This document shows, in pieces, positions 1 through 5,137 of a DNA stretch of 5,137 bases (positions are counted from its first letter, which is position 1; each line of letters begins with the position of its first letter). The DNA lies in contig JBJOER010000131.1 in assembly GCA_046049215.1 (NCBI GenBank), forward strand, positions 1-5,137, written 5' to 3'. Source of the DNA: JAJTFW01 sp046049215 (lineage in GTDB: Bacteria; Bacteroidota; Bacteroidia; AKYH767-A; OLB10). Below the pieces are notes generated by a model, which saw only the letters and a program-made list of their open reading frames with translations, ran no database searches and was not told the origin of the DNA. Made by a program: the position numbers and the translations under genes.

Positions 1-12
1 CTCAGCTTAAAG

Positions 13-61
13 GCTATTGATATATTGAAAACCTGAAATAGGTTTCCAACATATCAACAGC
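13..61 (-). repeat. Long hairpin (22-bp arms) next to transposase remnant
   Basis: Arms 13-34 and 40-61 enclose a 5-base loop (35-39). Nineteen of 22 positions pair by Watson-Crick rules. The other three (16/58, 24/50, 28/46) are all A opposite C on the plus strand, so they become U opposite G on the minus strand, and the minus-strand transcript can pair along the whole stem. It lies downstream of the minus-strand transposase fragment, where an IS200-type element would carry its right-end hairpin. No T-run follows the stem on either strand, so a classical intrinsic terminator is unlikely. Whether it is an IS end, a REP-type palindrome or an RNA structure cannot be settled here. Confidence 0.7.
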
Positions 62-106
62 ACAACATCATCAAATTGAAATTGTAACTTTGATTGCAGT
101 CCGATT

Positions 107-316
107 TCAGGGAGGGTTACAGTGTGGGCTCATCGAAACAAGAATATGAATGTGATCCGGTACGGAATTCACAATAAGACATCGATGACGATTCTTGTTG
201 ATAATACCCGCTATGAAGGAATGAAGCCGATCTTTCCATTCAGGATGTATTCTACGGTGTCTGTATTTCACCGTAAAAACGATTTGAAGGATGACCTGTG
301 AATAGGTTTTTGACAT
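107..316 (-). pseudogene. Truncated IS200-like (Y1/HUH) transposase fragment
   Basis: This 69-residue reading frame matches the N-terminal half of IS200/REP-associated Y1 transposases, which cut and join single-stranded DNA at hairpins. Visible marks are the start MSKTYSQV, the strand LQIVFTVK (residues 10-17), a helical region around EWKDRLHSFIAGII, and the HUH metal-binding motif DHIHIL with His55 and His57. Family members are usually about 130-150 residues, with the catalytic Tyr near the C-terminus; that half is missing. Near 119-128 a one-base shift restores a family-like run (SPTVTLPEI), after which similarity ends, so there is both a frameshift and a truncation. The ATG at 316 is preferred over a TTG at 337 because family proteins start at this point. 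The product should be inactive. Confidence 0.82.
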
Positions 317-321
317 GTCAA
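294..321 (-). repeat. Transposase-start segment repeated in the 13-61 hairpin
   Basis: The segment covering the transposase start codon (294-321) is repeated in the same orientation at 31-57, the right arm and loop of the hairpin. Positions 301-321 match 37-57 at 17 of 21 bases without gaps, and all four differences are transitions. ACCTG matches on the left flank as well, with a one-base gap. Read on the minus strand, the second copy has an ATG (52-50) in the matching place. It may be a degenerate second copy of the gene start or a shared binding site. Confidence 0.5.
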
Positions 322-391
322 ATGAAATCGGCCGCAATTTTAAATAGTCACTTCAATGATATCCGTATAATAAACACTTATTGTCGTTTCC

Positions 392-454
392 ACCGCCCAT
401 ATTATCGAAAAGCTCCTGCGGAGCTATGCTATTGAGACGCGCTTACGGGGCGGT
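392..454. repeat. Nested inverted repeat, REP-like
   Basis: A perfect outer 7-bp pair (ACCGCCC at 392-398, GGGCGGT at 448-454) encloses a perfect inner hairpin, AGCTCC-TGC-GGAGCT, at 411-425. It lies about 75 bases upstream of the transposase fragment's start codon, where an IS200 left end or a REP element served by a RAYT-type transposase could sit. No reading frame or promoter overlaps it. The structure is seen directly; the link to the transposase is inferred from proximity only. Confidence 0.5.
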
Positions 455-564
455 ATTGTTCAGACGTTTTGGTTGGACTGGTGAATGATCTCAAAAGCTG
501 AAAACATGACAAAAAGCAGTTGACCATAGTCCTAAAGGTCATTTTTAAGGGATAACACCCAATC
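455..564. other. Upstream non-coding region of ankyrin gene
   Basis: No reading frame or RNA gene is recognisable here. The stretch contains TGACC at 521-525 and GGTCA at 537-541, which form a 5-bp inverted repeat with an 11-base gap, and a weak GGG/CCC pair (549-551/558-560). The segment 523-565 has a partial second copy at 5086-5123 at the right end of the window. Confidence 0.5.
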
Positions 565-572
565 TACATTTG
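565..572 (+). promoter_or_regulatory. Bacteroidota-type -7 promoter box
   Basis: TACATTTG fits the TAnnTTTG -7 consensus of the Bacteroidota primary sigma factor. A start point near 579 would give a leader of about 30 bases before the ATG at 609. No convincing TTTG/TTG -33 box lies at the usual spacing, only a T-run at 542-546, so basal strength may be low or an activator may be used. The box overlaps the left arm of the inverted repeat at 568-607. Confidence 0.5.
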
Positions 573-607
573 GTCAGGATTTCTTCCCAACACTTAACTG
601 ACCAAAT
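568..607. promoter_or_regulatory. Perfect 10-bp inverted repeat over promoter and start
   Basis: ATTTGGTCAG (568-577) and CTGACCAAAT (598-607) are exact inverted copies with 20 bases between them. Arm centres are 30 bp apart, close to three helical turns. The left arm overlaps the -7 box and the right arm ends one base before the ATG at 609. This suits a repressor operator contacted by two dimers or a looped protein. An RNA hairpin is less likely because the predicted transcript would start inside the loop. Confidence 0.5.
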
Positions 608-608
608 C

Positions 609-1079
609 ATGCTGTACAAGATCATTTACTCCCTAACGCTCGGCCTGCTGTTCACCGCTACAGTGCAGGCGCAAACGCTTTGCCAGGCGGTAAGCATCAG
701 TGATACGACGCTCGCCATCTCTTTATTGAATGCAGGGGCGAATCCCAACCAAACAGATACCACAGGAAAGACGCCACTGTTCATCGCTACGCTAAATGGT
801 GATTTGCAAATGGCAACCCTGCTCCTGGATAACGGAGCCGATGTGAACCTTGCCGATTCCACTTTATCTACTCCGCTGATGAAGGCGGCCGATTTGGGGT
901 TTATCGACCTCGTTGATCTGTACGTAGTCCGACAAGCCGATTTATATCTCATGGACATCCGGCAAATGAATGCCCTCGACCATGCCGCTGAATCGAATGC
1001 GGTTGCGGGCAGCGGTTCAACCTCACCGGTGGATCCCGAGGCTGTTTATACCCGTCTGCATCTGGAAATGAACCCCTGA
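609..1079 (+). CDS. Exported ankyrin-repeat protein
   Basis: A 156-residue protein. Residues 1-21 form a Sec signal peptide (Lys4, a hydrophobic core to about Ala17, AQA before a predicted cut at Ala21-Gln22). There is no lipobox, so a soluble periplasmic or secreted protein is expected. Ankyrin repeats follow: a partial one at 33-50 ending GANPNQTD, a clear full one at 53-83 (GKTPL, GADVNLAD), a third at 87-116 (STPLMKAA, GFIDLVDL) and a C-terminal cap near 119-129 (NALDHAAES), with a Ser/Gly/Pro-rich tail. Ankyrin stacks bind proteins; the partner is unknown. The ATG at 609 is chosen because it starts directly at the signal peptide; an in-frame TTG at 570 would bury it behind 13 residues and overlaps the promoter box. 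The next gene begins 32 bases after the stop on the same strand with no promoter seen between, suggesting co-transcription. The promoter and inverted repeat lie just upstream. Confidence 0.88.
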   Translation: MLYKIIYSLTLGLLFTATVQAQTLCQAVSISDTTLAISLLNAGANPNQTDTTGKTPLFIATLNGDLQMATLLLDNGADVNLADSTLSTPLMKAADLGFIDLVDLYVVRQADLYLMDIRQMNALDHAAESNAVAGSGSTSPVDPEAVYTRLHLEMNP

Positions 1080-1111
1080 TTCTGAACATCACTTTTTAAA
1101 CCAATCACCCC

Positions 1112-4100
1112 ATGAACCCCACTTCTTACTCATACTCGCGCCGGATTGTCTCAGCCCTTCTGGTGTTATTTATTGGCAGTGTAGCGCCTGTTCTTTCACA
1201 AAACACCGATCTGCCCAGTCCTACACCGAATATCCAAACCGCTCCGGCCGGCACCCTGGTGATCGCCATGGACAATACCCTGCAGGCGAATCCGGGTTAC
1301 TTCAACGTGAAGGCCTATGGACTAATCGTGAAGATCCTGAACGCGGAACATCCAGTGCGTTGGGTGATCCAAAGCGGTAAGGCAAAGGATGGTGTCGATT
1401 TTTCGGCTATGGCCAGCCGTGTGTTCCCGACAACTGCTGCTGCAGCCATGCGAGATTTCAAATCGGGACCATTCCTGGTTTTTCCGCAGGATACCACCGG
1501 ACTCGCCGCATTGGTTCAATCCTTCAATTCGGCTCAGTCTGTCAATCACCGGGTGAATGTGTATCGGCTTACTGCCCCGGTACAGGTGGATGTTCGGTAC
1601 ACATTGAACCAGAAACCACGGGGAGCTGTTTTGAACGACGGCAACAATGCAAAGATCCACGCCTCTTATTATATAAAGGCGGCCATCGATTCGCCCATGA
1701 ACTGGCACGTGACCACAGCCTCGAACCTGGTGAACCAATGCTACACTTTCGCCTCCGAGCCCCATTCGAATGTGACTGGACCCACCATCGACTCCATCCG
1801 TGCATATATAATGAGTGGAGGAAACTTTCTGGCCCAGTGTCAAGCCATCACCACGTTTGAGAATTTCAGCAGCGGCCGTTTCCATACTACGAATGGGATA
1901 ACCACGGTCAATCAATCGTCCTCCCCTCATTTCGCTTACCCCAATGCCGATCTCTCTTTCTCCCAGTACGAGGGTCGCTTTGATCCGAATGCGGTGGGAG
2001 GTGCGGTAAAGAATTGGAGAAAGTCACCTTCATCCGTTTTCATAAACGATCACCACAAACATCAAACGTATGCCTTACCCTCCGACACTACGTTGATCGG
2101 GCAAGCGGTTGCCAAGCTTTCCTCCGGTCGCGGGCATTTGGTTTTCTACACCGGTGGACACGATTACGCCAAGAATAACAGCATCGATCAGGTGAACGGT
2201 ATGAGGGCGTTCTTCAATGCTTTCCTCACTCCCAGCGGACTCACCCAGTGCGATTTTCCCGGCCTCGTTACCGATATAGCGGTGCAAGCGTCGGTCAACG
2301 ACGGCAGTATTTGCCTGGGTGATACCACTTCATTCCGCATCGTGGTGGTGAACAATGGAAATACGGCTGCAGTACCCAACGCGGTTTCGGTCCGACATGA
2401 ATTCAACGCGCCCGGATTGAGTGTAAACTCAGCAACCGCCACTGCAGGATCCTACACCATGGCTACCGGAATCTGGAACGTGGGCACCATGCTTCCCGGT
2501 GCAAGCGATACCCTTGTCCTGCAAGTCACCGCCAACGACAGCGGGCTGTTCGTTAATACCGCGCTCGTCGACAAATACCCCGGCGACAACAATCCTTCGA
2601 ATGACACATCCCGGGTCTCCCTTCTGGTGTCCGCTCCACAAACCGTTATTCTGCCACCGGTAAGTGCTTGTGGTTCGTACACCCTTCCCTGGGGAACGGT
2701 GGTGAATGCAAGTGGTATCTATAGCAACACCATTCCTACTGTTAATGGATGCGACAGTACGCAAACGGTGGAAGTCACAATCACGAACAGCAGTCCCGAA
2801 ACCTGCAATGGAGTGGACGACGATTGCAACGGCCTGGTGGATGACGGTTTGGCGTATCTCGATTATTATCTTGACTTCGATGGTGACGGTTACGGAACAG
2901 GCAGCGCCGTACCGTTTTGCAGCAACCCCGGTTCAGGCTATTCCATCACTGCCGGTGATTGCGATGACGGTAATGCGGATATCAATCCTGCGGCGACAGA
3001 AGTGTGCAATGGGGTGGATGACGACTGCGACGCGCAGACCGATGAAGGGACTGTAGGGGCATTGGGTCCGATTTCCGGTACGGGTGTGGCCTGTGTTCCC
3101 CTGTCGGGTGGAACAGCCATGTTCAGCGTACCTCTCGATGAAAAATTCAGCGGATACTTATGGACGTTACCTCCGGGTGCGACAGTCGTCTCGGGTCAGA
3201 ATACGAACACGATCACCATCGGTTGGTCAACCTCTACCATGCACAACATCGGCATCATCGGAACCTTGTCGGTTGCCGGAGTCAACCTGTGTGGAACCGG
3301 CGAGTCCAGCAGCATCCAGCTCGATCTCAACTTCACCGTTCCGGTAAGGCCTCCTTCTCCCTCGGGTCCCTCACGGCTATGCCCGGGCGCAACGGCCACC
3401 TATTCAATTTCCCCCGTTCAGCGCACCCGCTCTTATTTCTGGACAACTCCTCCCGGCATGGTCATCACTTCCGGGCAGGGTACCAACATCATTCAGGTTA
3501 CGGTGGGGAACACCTTCGCCGGCGGCGACCTCATGGTGGAGGCCCGCAATTCCTGTGGCTCAGGTCCGGTACGGATGAAGAGCATCGGATTGAATCTTGC
3601 GATGACCCCCGATCCCATCAGTGGTCCCGCAAGTGGAGTTTGCGGTGCCGCCGGAGTGGTGTACAGTACGGTGGGTTCGATGAATTCAACCAATTACTTA
3701 TGGACCGTTCCTCCGGGTGTTACCCTGATCAGCGGGCAGGGCAGCACCACCATTCATGTGGACATCAGCAATGCCTTTGGAACAGGTTCCATTACCGTTC
3801 AGGGGGTAAACGAATGCGGTCCCGGAACTGCCCGAAGCCTCACCATCCAGGGAAGACCTTTCATTGCAGGGAACATTAGTGGAAGCCAGACGATCTGTCC
3901 TGGAGCCATCGGTGTGCCTTATGGGATCAGCACTGTTTCAGGGGCAACTGCTTACACCTGGACTACGCCCGGCGGGAGTACGGTTGCCACTGGACAAGGC
4001 ACCAAGAACATCCTGTTGAATTACGGATTGACGGAAGCCACGAACCAGATCATTGCGGTGCGAGCTTCCAACGACTGCGGGGTGAGCAATGCCAAAACGC

Positions 4101-4417
4101 TGAGTGGGATCACTATCAGCAGCAGTTTTTGTGGATCACGTCTGGGAACCGGAGCAGCAGGGCAGGGGGTCGAATTCGGGATCCGCCCGAATCCCATCAG
4201 GGATCTGGTGGCATTCGATATTCTGCTGGATCATCCCGGAGAACTGACGCTGCGCATCACCGATGCAGCCGGCCGGTTGGTTTTCCTCGAGCAATTGGAG
4301 CTACCATCCGGCACCAATACCCTGCACCGGGATTTCTCCTCGCTTTCATCCGGTATCTATGCCGTCACTCTGATTCATTCTGGCGGACAGTCCAGGCAGA
4401 TGATCATGGTGGAATGA
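1112..4417 (+). CDS. Large T9SS-secreted multidomain surface protein
   Basis: 1101 residues. Residues 1-29 are a signal peptide (RR, hydrophobic core, VLS before Gln30). Residues about 38-375 form a domain whose second half (from about 169, RGAVLND) resembles a class I glutamine amidotransferase-like fold: GGNFLAQC places Cys243 at a nucleophile-like turn and TGGHDY gives His350. A His cluster, DHHKH, lies at 313-317. Residues 388-506 are a DUF11-like beta module. Residues 519-557 match a Bacteroidota Cys-containing repeat (ACGSYTLPWG). Residues 565-646 are a MopE-type metal-binding module: CNGVDDDC twice, DFDGDGYG, GDCDDGNADINP. Four PKD-like repeats follow at about 652-745, 748-835, 836-917 and 918-1003, each with a central Trp (684, 777, 864, 950). 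Residues 1020-1101 are a type A T9SS sorting domain (RPNP, ITDAAGRLV, LSSGIY), so the mature protein should reach the cell surface or medium. Adhesion or ligand binding is likely; enzymatic activity is unproven. No frameshift is apparent. Confidence 0.9.
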   Translation: MNPTSYSYSRRIVSALLVLFIGSVAPVLSQNTDLPSPTPNIQTAPAGTLVIAMDNTLQANPGYFNVKAYGLIVKILNAEHPVRWVIQSGKAKDGVDFSAMASRVFPTTAAAAMRDFKSGPFLVFPQDTTGLAALVQSFNSAQSVNHRVNVYRLTAPVQVDVRYTLNQKPRGAVLNDGNNAKIHASYYIKAAIDSPMNWHVTTASNLVNQCYTFASEPHSNVTGPTIDSIRAYIMSGGNFLAQCQAITTFENFSSGRFHTTNGITTVNQSSSPHFAYPNADLSFSQYEGRFDPNAVGGAVKNWRKSPSSVFINDHHKHQTYALPSDTTLIGQAVAKLSSGRGHLVFYTGGHDYAKNNSIDQVNGMRAFFNAFLTPSGLTQCDFPGLVTDIAVQASVNDGSICLGDTTSFRIVVVNNGNTAAVPNAVSVRHEFNAPGLSVNSATATAGSYTMATGIWNVGTMLPGASDTLVLQVTANDSGLFVNTALVDKYPGDNNPSNDTSRVSLLVSAPQTVILPPVSACGSYTLPWGTVVNASGIYSNTIPTVNGCDSTQTVEVTITNSSPETCNGVDDDCNGLVDDGLAYLDYYLDFDGDGYGTGSAVPFCSNPGSGYSITAGDCDDGNADINPAATEVCNGVDDDCDAQTDEGTVGALGPISGTGVACVPLSGGTAMFSVPLDEKFSGYLWTLPPGATVVSGQNTNTITIGWSTSTMHNIGIIGTLSVAGVNLCGTGESSSIQLDLNFTVPVRPPSPSGPSRLCPGATATYSISPVQRTRSYFWTTPPGMVITSGQGTNIIQVTVGNTFAGGDLMVEARNSCGSGPVRMKSIGLNLAMTPDPISGPASGVCGAAGVVYSTVGSMNSTNYLWTVPPGVTLISGQGSTTIHVDISNAFGTGSITVQGVNECGPGTARSLTIQGRPFIAGNISGSQTICPGAIGVPYGISTVSGATAYTWTTPGGSTVATGQGTKNILLNYGLTEATNQIIAVRASNDCGVSNAKTLSGITISSSFCGSRLGTGAAGQGVEFGIRPNPIRDLVAFDILLDHPGELTLRITDAAGRLVFLEQLELPSGTNTLHRDFSSLSSGIYAVTLIHSGGQSRQMIMVE
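3065..4120 (+). repeat. Four tandem PKD-like repeats within the large gene
   Basis: Each unit of about 82-94 residues has an early Cys (661, 757), a central (L/F/T)WT-PPG-like turn, then SGQGT or a close variant, and a late N(E/S/D)CG or NLCG. The central Trp residues are spaced 93, 87 and 86 residues apart. Units 1 and 3 stay close at DNA level around the Trp: 3158-3179 and 3698-3719 match at 19 of 22 bases, 540 bp apart. PKD-like modules usually act as rigid spacers or binding modules in secreted proteins. Confidence 0.75.
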
Positions 4418-4424
4418 GGGGACT

Positions 4425-4550
4425 ACCAAGCTGGTTCGTCCGATTGTTATAGGAAAGGCTCACCAATCTGGTTCGTTCCGTAGCGGTCGGTCAAACGCAC
4501 CAAACCTGGTTTGTTGGTAGCCATCAGGCTTACTGAGGCGGGTGGTTCGA
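4425..4550 (+). repeat. Imperfect tandem repeats, about 37-bp period
   Basis: A motif of roughly ACCAA-N-CTGGTTCGTTCCG starts at 4425, 4462 and 4499, exactly 37 bases apart each time. A fourth, degenerate core (GTGGTTCG) follows at 4542. The cores CTGGTTCG, CTGGTTCG, CTGGTTTG and GTGGTTCG begin at 4431, 4468, 4506 and 4542. Between-motif sequence is poorly conserved, apart from TAGC shared by copies 2 and 3. The array begins 8 bases after the stop codon of the large gene. Confidence 0.55.
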
Positions 4551-4593
4551 CGATGTAAAAGACAGAAACCAGAAACCAAAACCGACCCCCTGA

Positions 4594-4613
4594 TGGGTTC
4601 ATAAATGAACCCA
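4594..4613. repeat. Perfect 9-bp hairpin
   Basis: TGGGTTCAT (4594-4602) and ATGAACCCA (4605-4613) are exact inverted copies with AA between them; in RNA the loop would open to TAAA with an 8-bp stem. It lies 177 bases after the stop of the large gene. No T-run follows on either strand, so it could be a 3'-end stabilising or processing structure rather than an intrinsic terminator. Confidence 0.55.
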
Positions 4614-4718
4614 GGCAAATGACCAATTCCGCGAAAAAGAAACAGACAAGTCCGGCTGGTTTTGGCTACAGCACCTGTTCCAACGGCCGGCTTCCCACCC
4701 CCATTTCGAACCCTGAAA

Positions 4719-4749
4719 ATCGGTCTCCGACCGATGAACAAACCGGTTT
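4719..4749. repeat. Hairpin plus adjacent 10-bp palindrome
   Basis: ATCGGTC (4719-4725) and GACCGAT (4729-4735) are exact inverted copies around a 3-base TCC loop. Four bases later AAACCGGTTT (4740-4749) is a perfect palindrome. A shorter hairpin, GATCG-GCA-CGATC, follows at 4803-4815. No T-run follows any of these. Confidence 0.45.
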
Positions 4750-5085
4750 AAGACCGTTTCAACCCAAATGCTTCAATCGGCCATTGGTCCACAAAAACGC
4801 ATGATCGGCACGATCTTAAAAAACAATTCTTCAATCCCGAAATAGTATTTTCTCATTGATGAAAGTATATCTAAAAACACAACAAAATTCCCGTTAAATC
4901 CATCGATTATGTATATACGAAATCCTACAGGCATTGTCAAGTTTTTGTCACATTTTTTTTGAGTACTGATTAATAGGTCTTTACACCTAATTCCGCGAAA
5001 TAATTGACGAAATACTTGCATCGGGTATCAAAATATTCCGTAATTGCATATTGCTTCAAAGTCCAAGAACTCTAGTCCCAGCAAT

Positions 5086-5123
5086 ACCATCAACCTAAAT
5101 GGTGGGTGCTAACACCCAGATCT
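5086..5123 (+). repeat. Second copy of ankyrin-gene upstream element
   Basis: ACCAT-N3-CCTAAA-T-GGT (5086-5103) and TAACACCCAGATCT (5110-5123) match, in the same order, 523-539 and 553-565 upstream of the ankyrin gene. The gap between the two blocks is shorter here (6 against 13 bases). The copy contains a perfect hairpin, TGGGTG-CTAA-CACCCA, at 5103-5118, and an ACCAT/ATGGT pair at 5086-5090/5099-5103. It may mark the upstream region of a further gene to the right, but no clear TAnnTTTG box follows before the window ends. Confidence 0.45.
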
Positions 5124-5137
5124 TAGTTCGAAAAAAA

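Larger units (their letters stand above)
4418..5137. other. Long non-coding region, rich in inverted repeats
   Basis: No gene is supported in these 720 bases. The first half (to about 4800) has a base composition close to the coding DNA, while 4815-5080 is clearly AT-rich with an 8-T run at 4953-4960. Three short open frames (minus 4460-4741, plus 4619-4804, minus 4773-5021) have no recognisable domain, no promoter and overlap the hairpins, so they are left out. Contents worth noting are the 37-bp-period repeats, the perfect hairpins at 4594-4613, 4719-4735 and 5103-5118, the palindrome AAACCGGTTT at 4740-4749, and a repeated 12-mer. No intrinsic terminator with a T-run directly follows the large gene. 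Confidence 0.6.

Noticed and set aside
85..92. TAACTTTG as a plus-strand -7 promoter box
   Set aside because: It fits TAnnTTTG, but no plus-strand gene follows and no -33 box is visible; probably chance.
570..608. Upstream TTG start extending the ankyrin protein by 13 residues
   Set aside because: It would put polar residues before the signal peptide, and the TTG is part of the TACATTTG promoter box; the ATG at 609 fits better.
3160..3879. 239-residue alternative-frame open frame inside the large gene
   Set aside because: It shadows the PKD-like repeat region; its length comes from the repeated GC-richer codons, while the main frame has clear domains.
4425..4550. CRISPR array
   Set aside because: The 37-bp period counts repeat plus spacer, the motif copies diverge, and no cas gene is present.
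4462..4550. tRNA, suggested by GGTTCG motifs resembling a T-arm
   Set aside because: No acceptor stem, anticodon arm or D-arm can be drawn around any copy; the motif belongs to the tandem repeat.
4460..4741. 93-residue open frame on the minus strand
   Set aside because: It shows no recognisable domain or promoter and overlaps the tandem repeats and hairpins; coding potential is unconvincing.
4619..4804. 61-residue open frame on the plus strand
   Set aside because: Low-complexity polar composition, no family resemblance, and it overlaps the 4719-4749 hairpins.
4773..5021. 82-residue open frame on the minus strand
   Set aside because: It lies mostly in AT-rich DNA, has no recognisable motif, and reads like chance translation.
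5103..5118. Intrinsic terminator
   Set aside because: The 6-bp stem is good, but neither strand has a T-run directly after it.
5096..5137. Tail of a minus-strand gene entering from the right edge
   Set aside because: One minus frame stays open for about 13 codons up to a stop near 5096, but this is too short to support and overlaps a perfect hairpin.

Overview
The window most likely comes from a member of the Bacteroidota. Three signs support this: the largest gene ends in a type IX secretion system (T9SS) sorting domain, the only good promoter match is a Bacteroidota-type -7 box (TAnnTTTG) ahead of the first gene, and there are no Shine-Dalgarno sequences. I cannot place it below phylum from this sequence.

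Layout. Positions 1-455 are a decayed mobile-element zone. A minus-strand fragment of an IS200-like (Y1/HUH) transposase (107-316) breaks off just after its HUH motif. It lies between a 22-bp-arm hairpin (13-61) and a nested hairpin element (392-454). Positions 455-608 are the upstream region of the first gene. They hold four GGTCA/TGACC half-sites, a TACATTTG promoter box and a perfect 10-bp inverted repeat ending one base before the start codon. Positions 609-1079 encode a small exported ankyrin-repeat protein. After 32 bases, positions 1112-4417 encode a 1101-residue secreted multidomain protein. Its order is signal peptide, a domain resembling class I glutamine amidotransferases, a DUF11-like module, a Cys-containing Bacteroidota repeat, a MopE-type Asp/Cys-rich metal-binding module, four PKD-like repeats and the T9SS C-terminal signal. 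Positions 4418-5137 (720 bases) hold no gene I can support, but contain imperfect 37-bp-period tandem repeats, several perfect hairpins, and at the right end a second copy of the element found upstream of the ankyrin gene.

How the parts may work together. The two full genes are probably co-transcribed from the promoter near 565. Both products leave the cytoplasm: the ankyrin protein by a Sec signal peptide, the large protein by Sec and then T9SS, ending on or outside the outer membrane. A surface binding or adhesion role for the large protein is the plain reading. The conserved-looking Cys and His in its N-terminal domain leave room for an enzymatic role. No complete defence, secretion or metabolic system is visible. 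The least explained content is the structured non-coding DNA: the transposase-associated hairpin, the duplicated upstream element, and the hairpin-rich 3' region.
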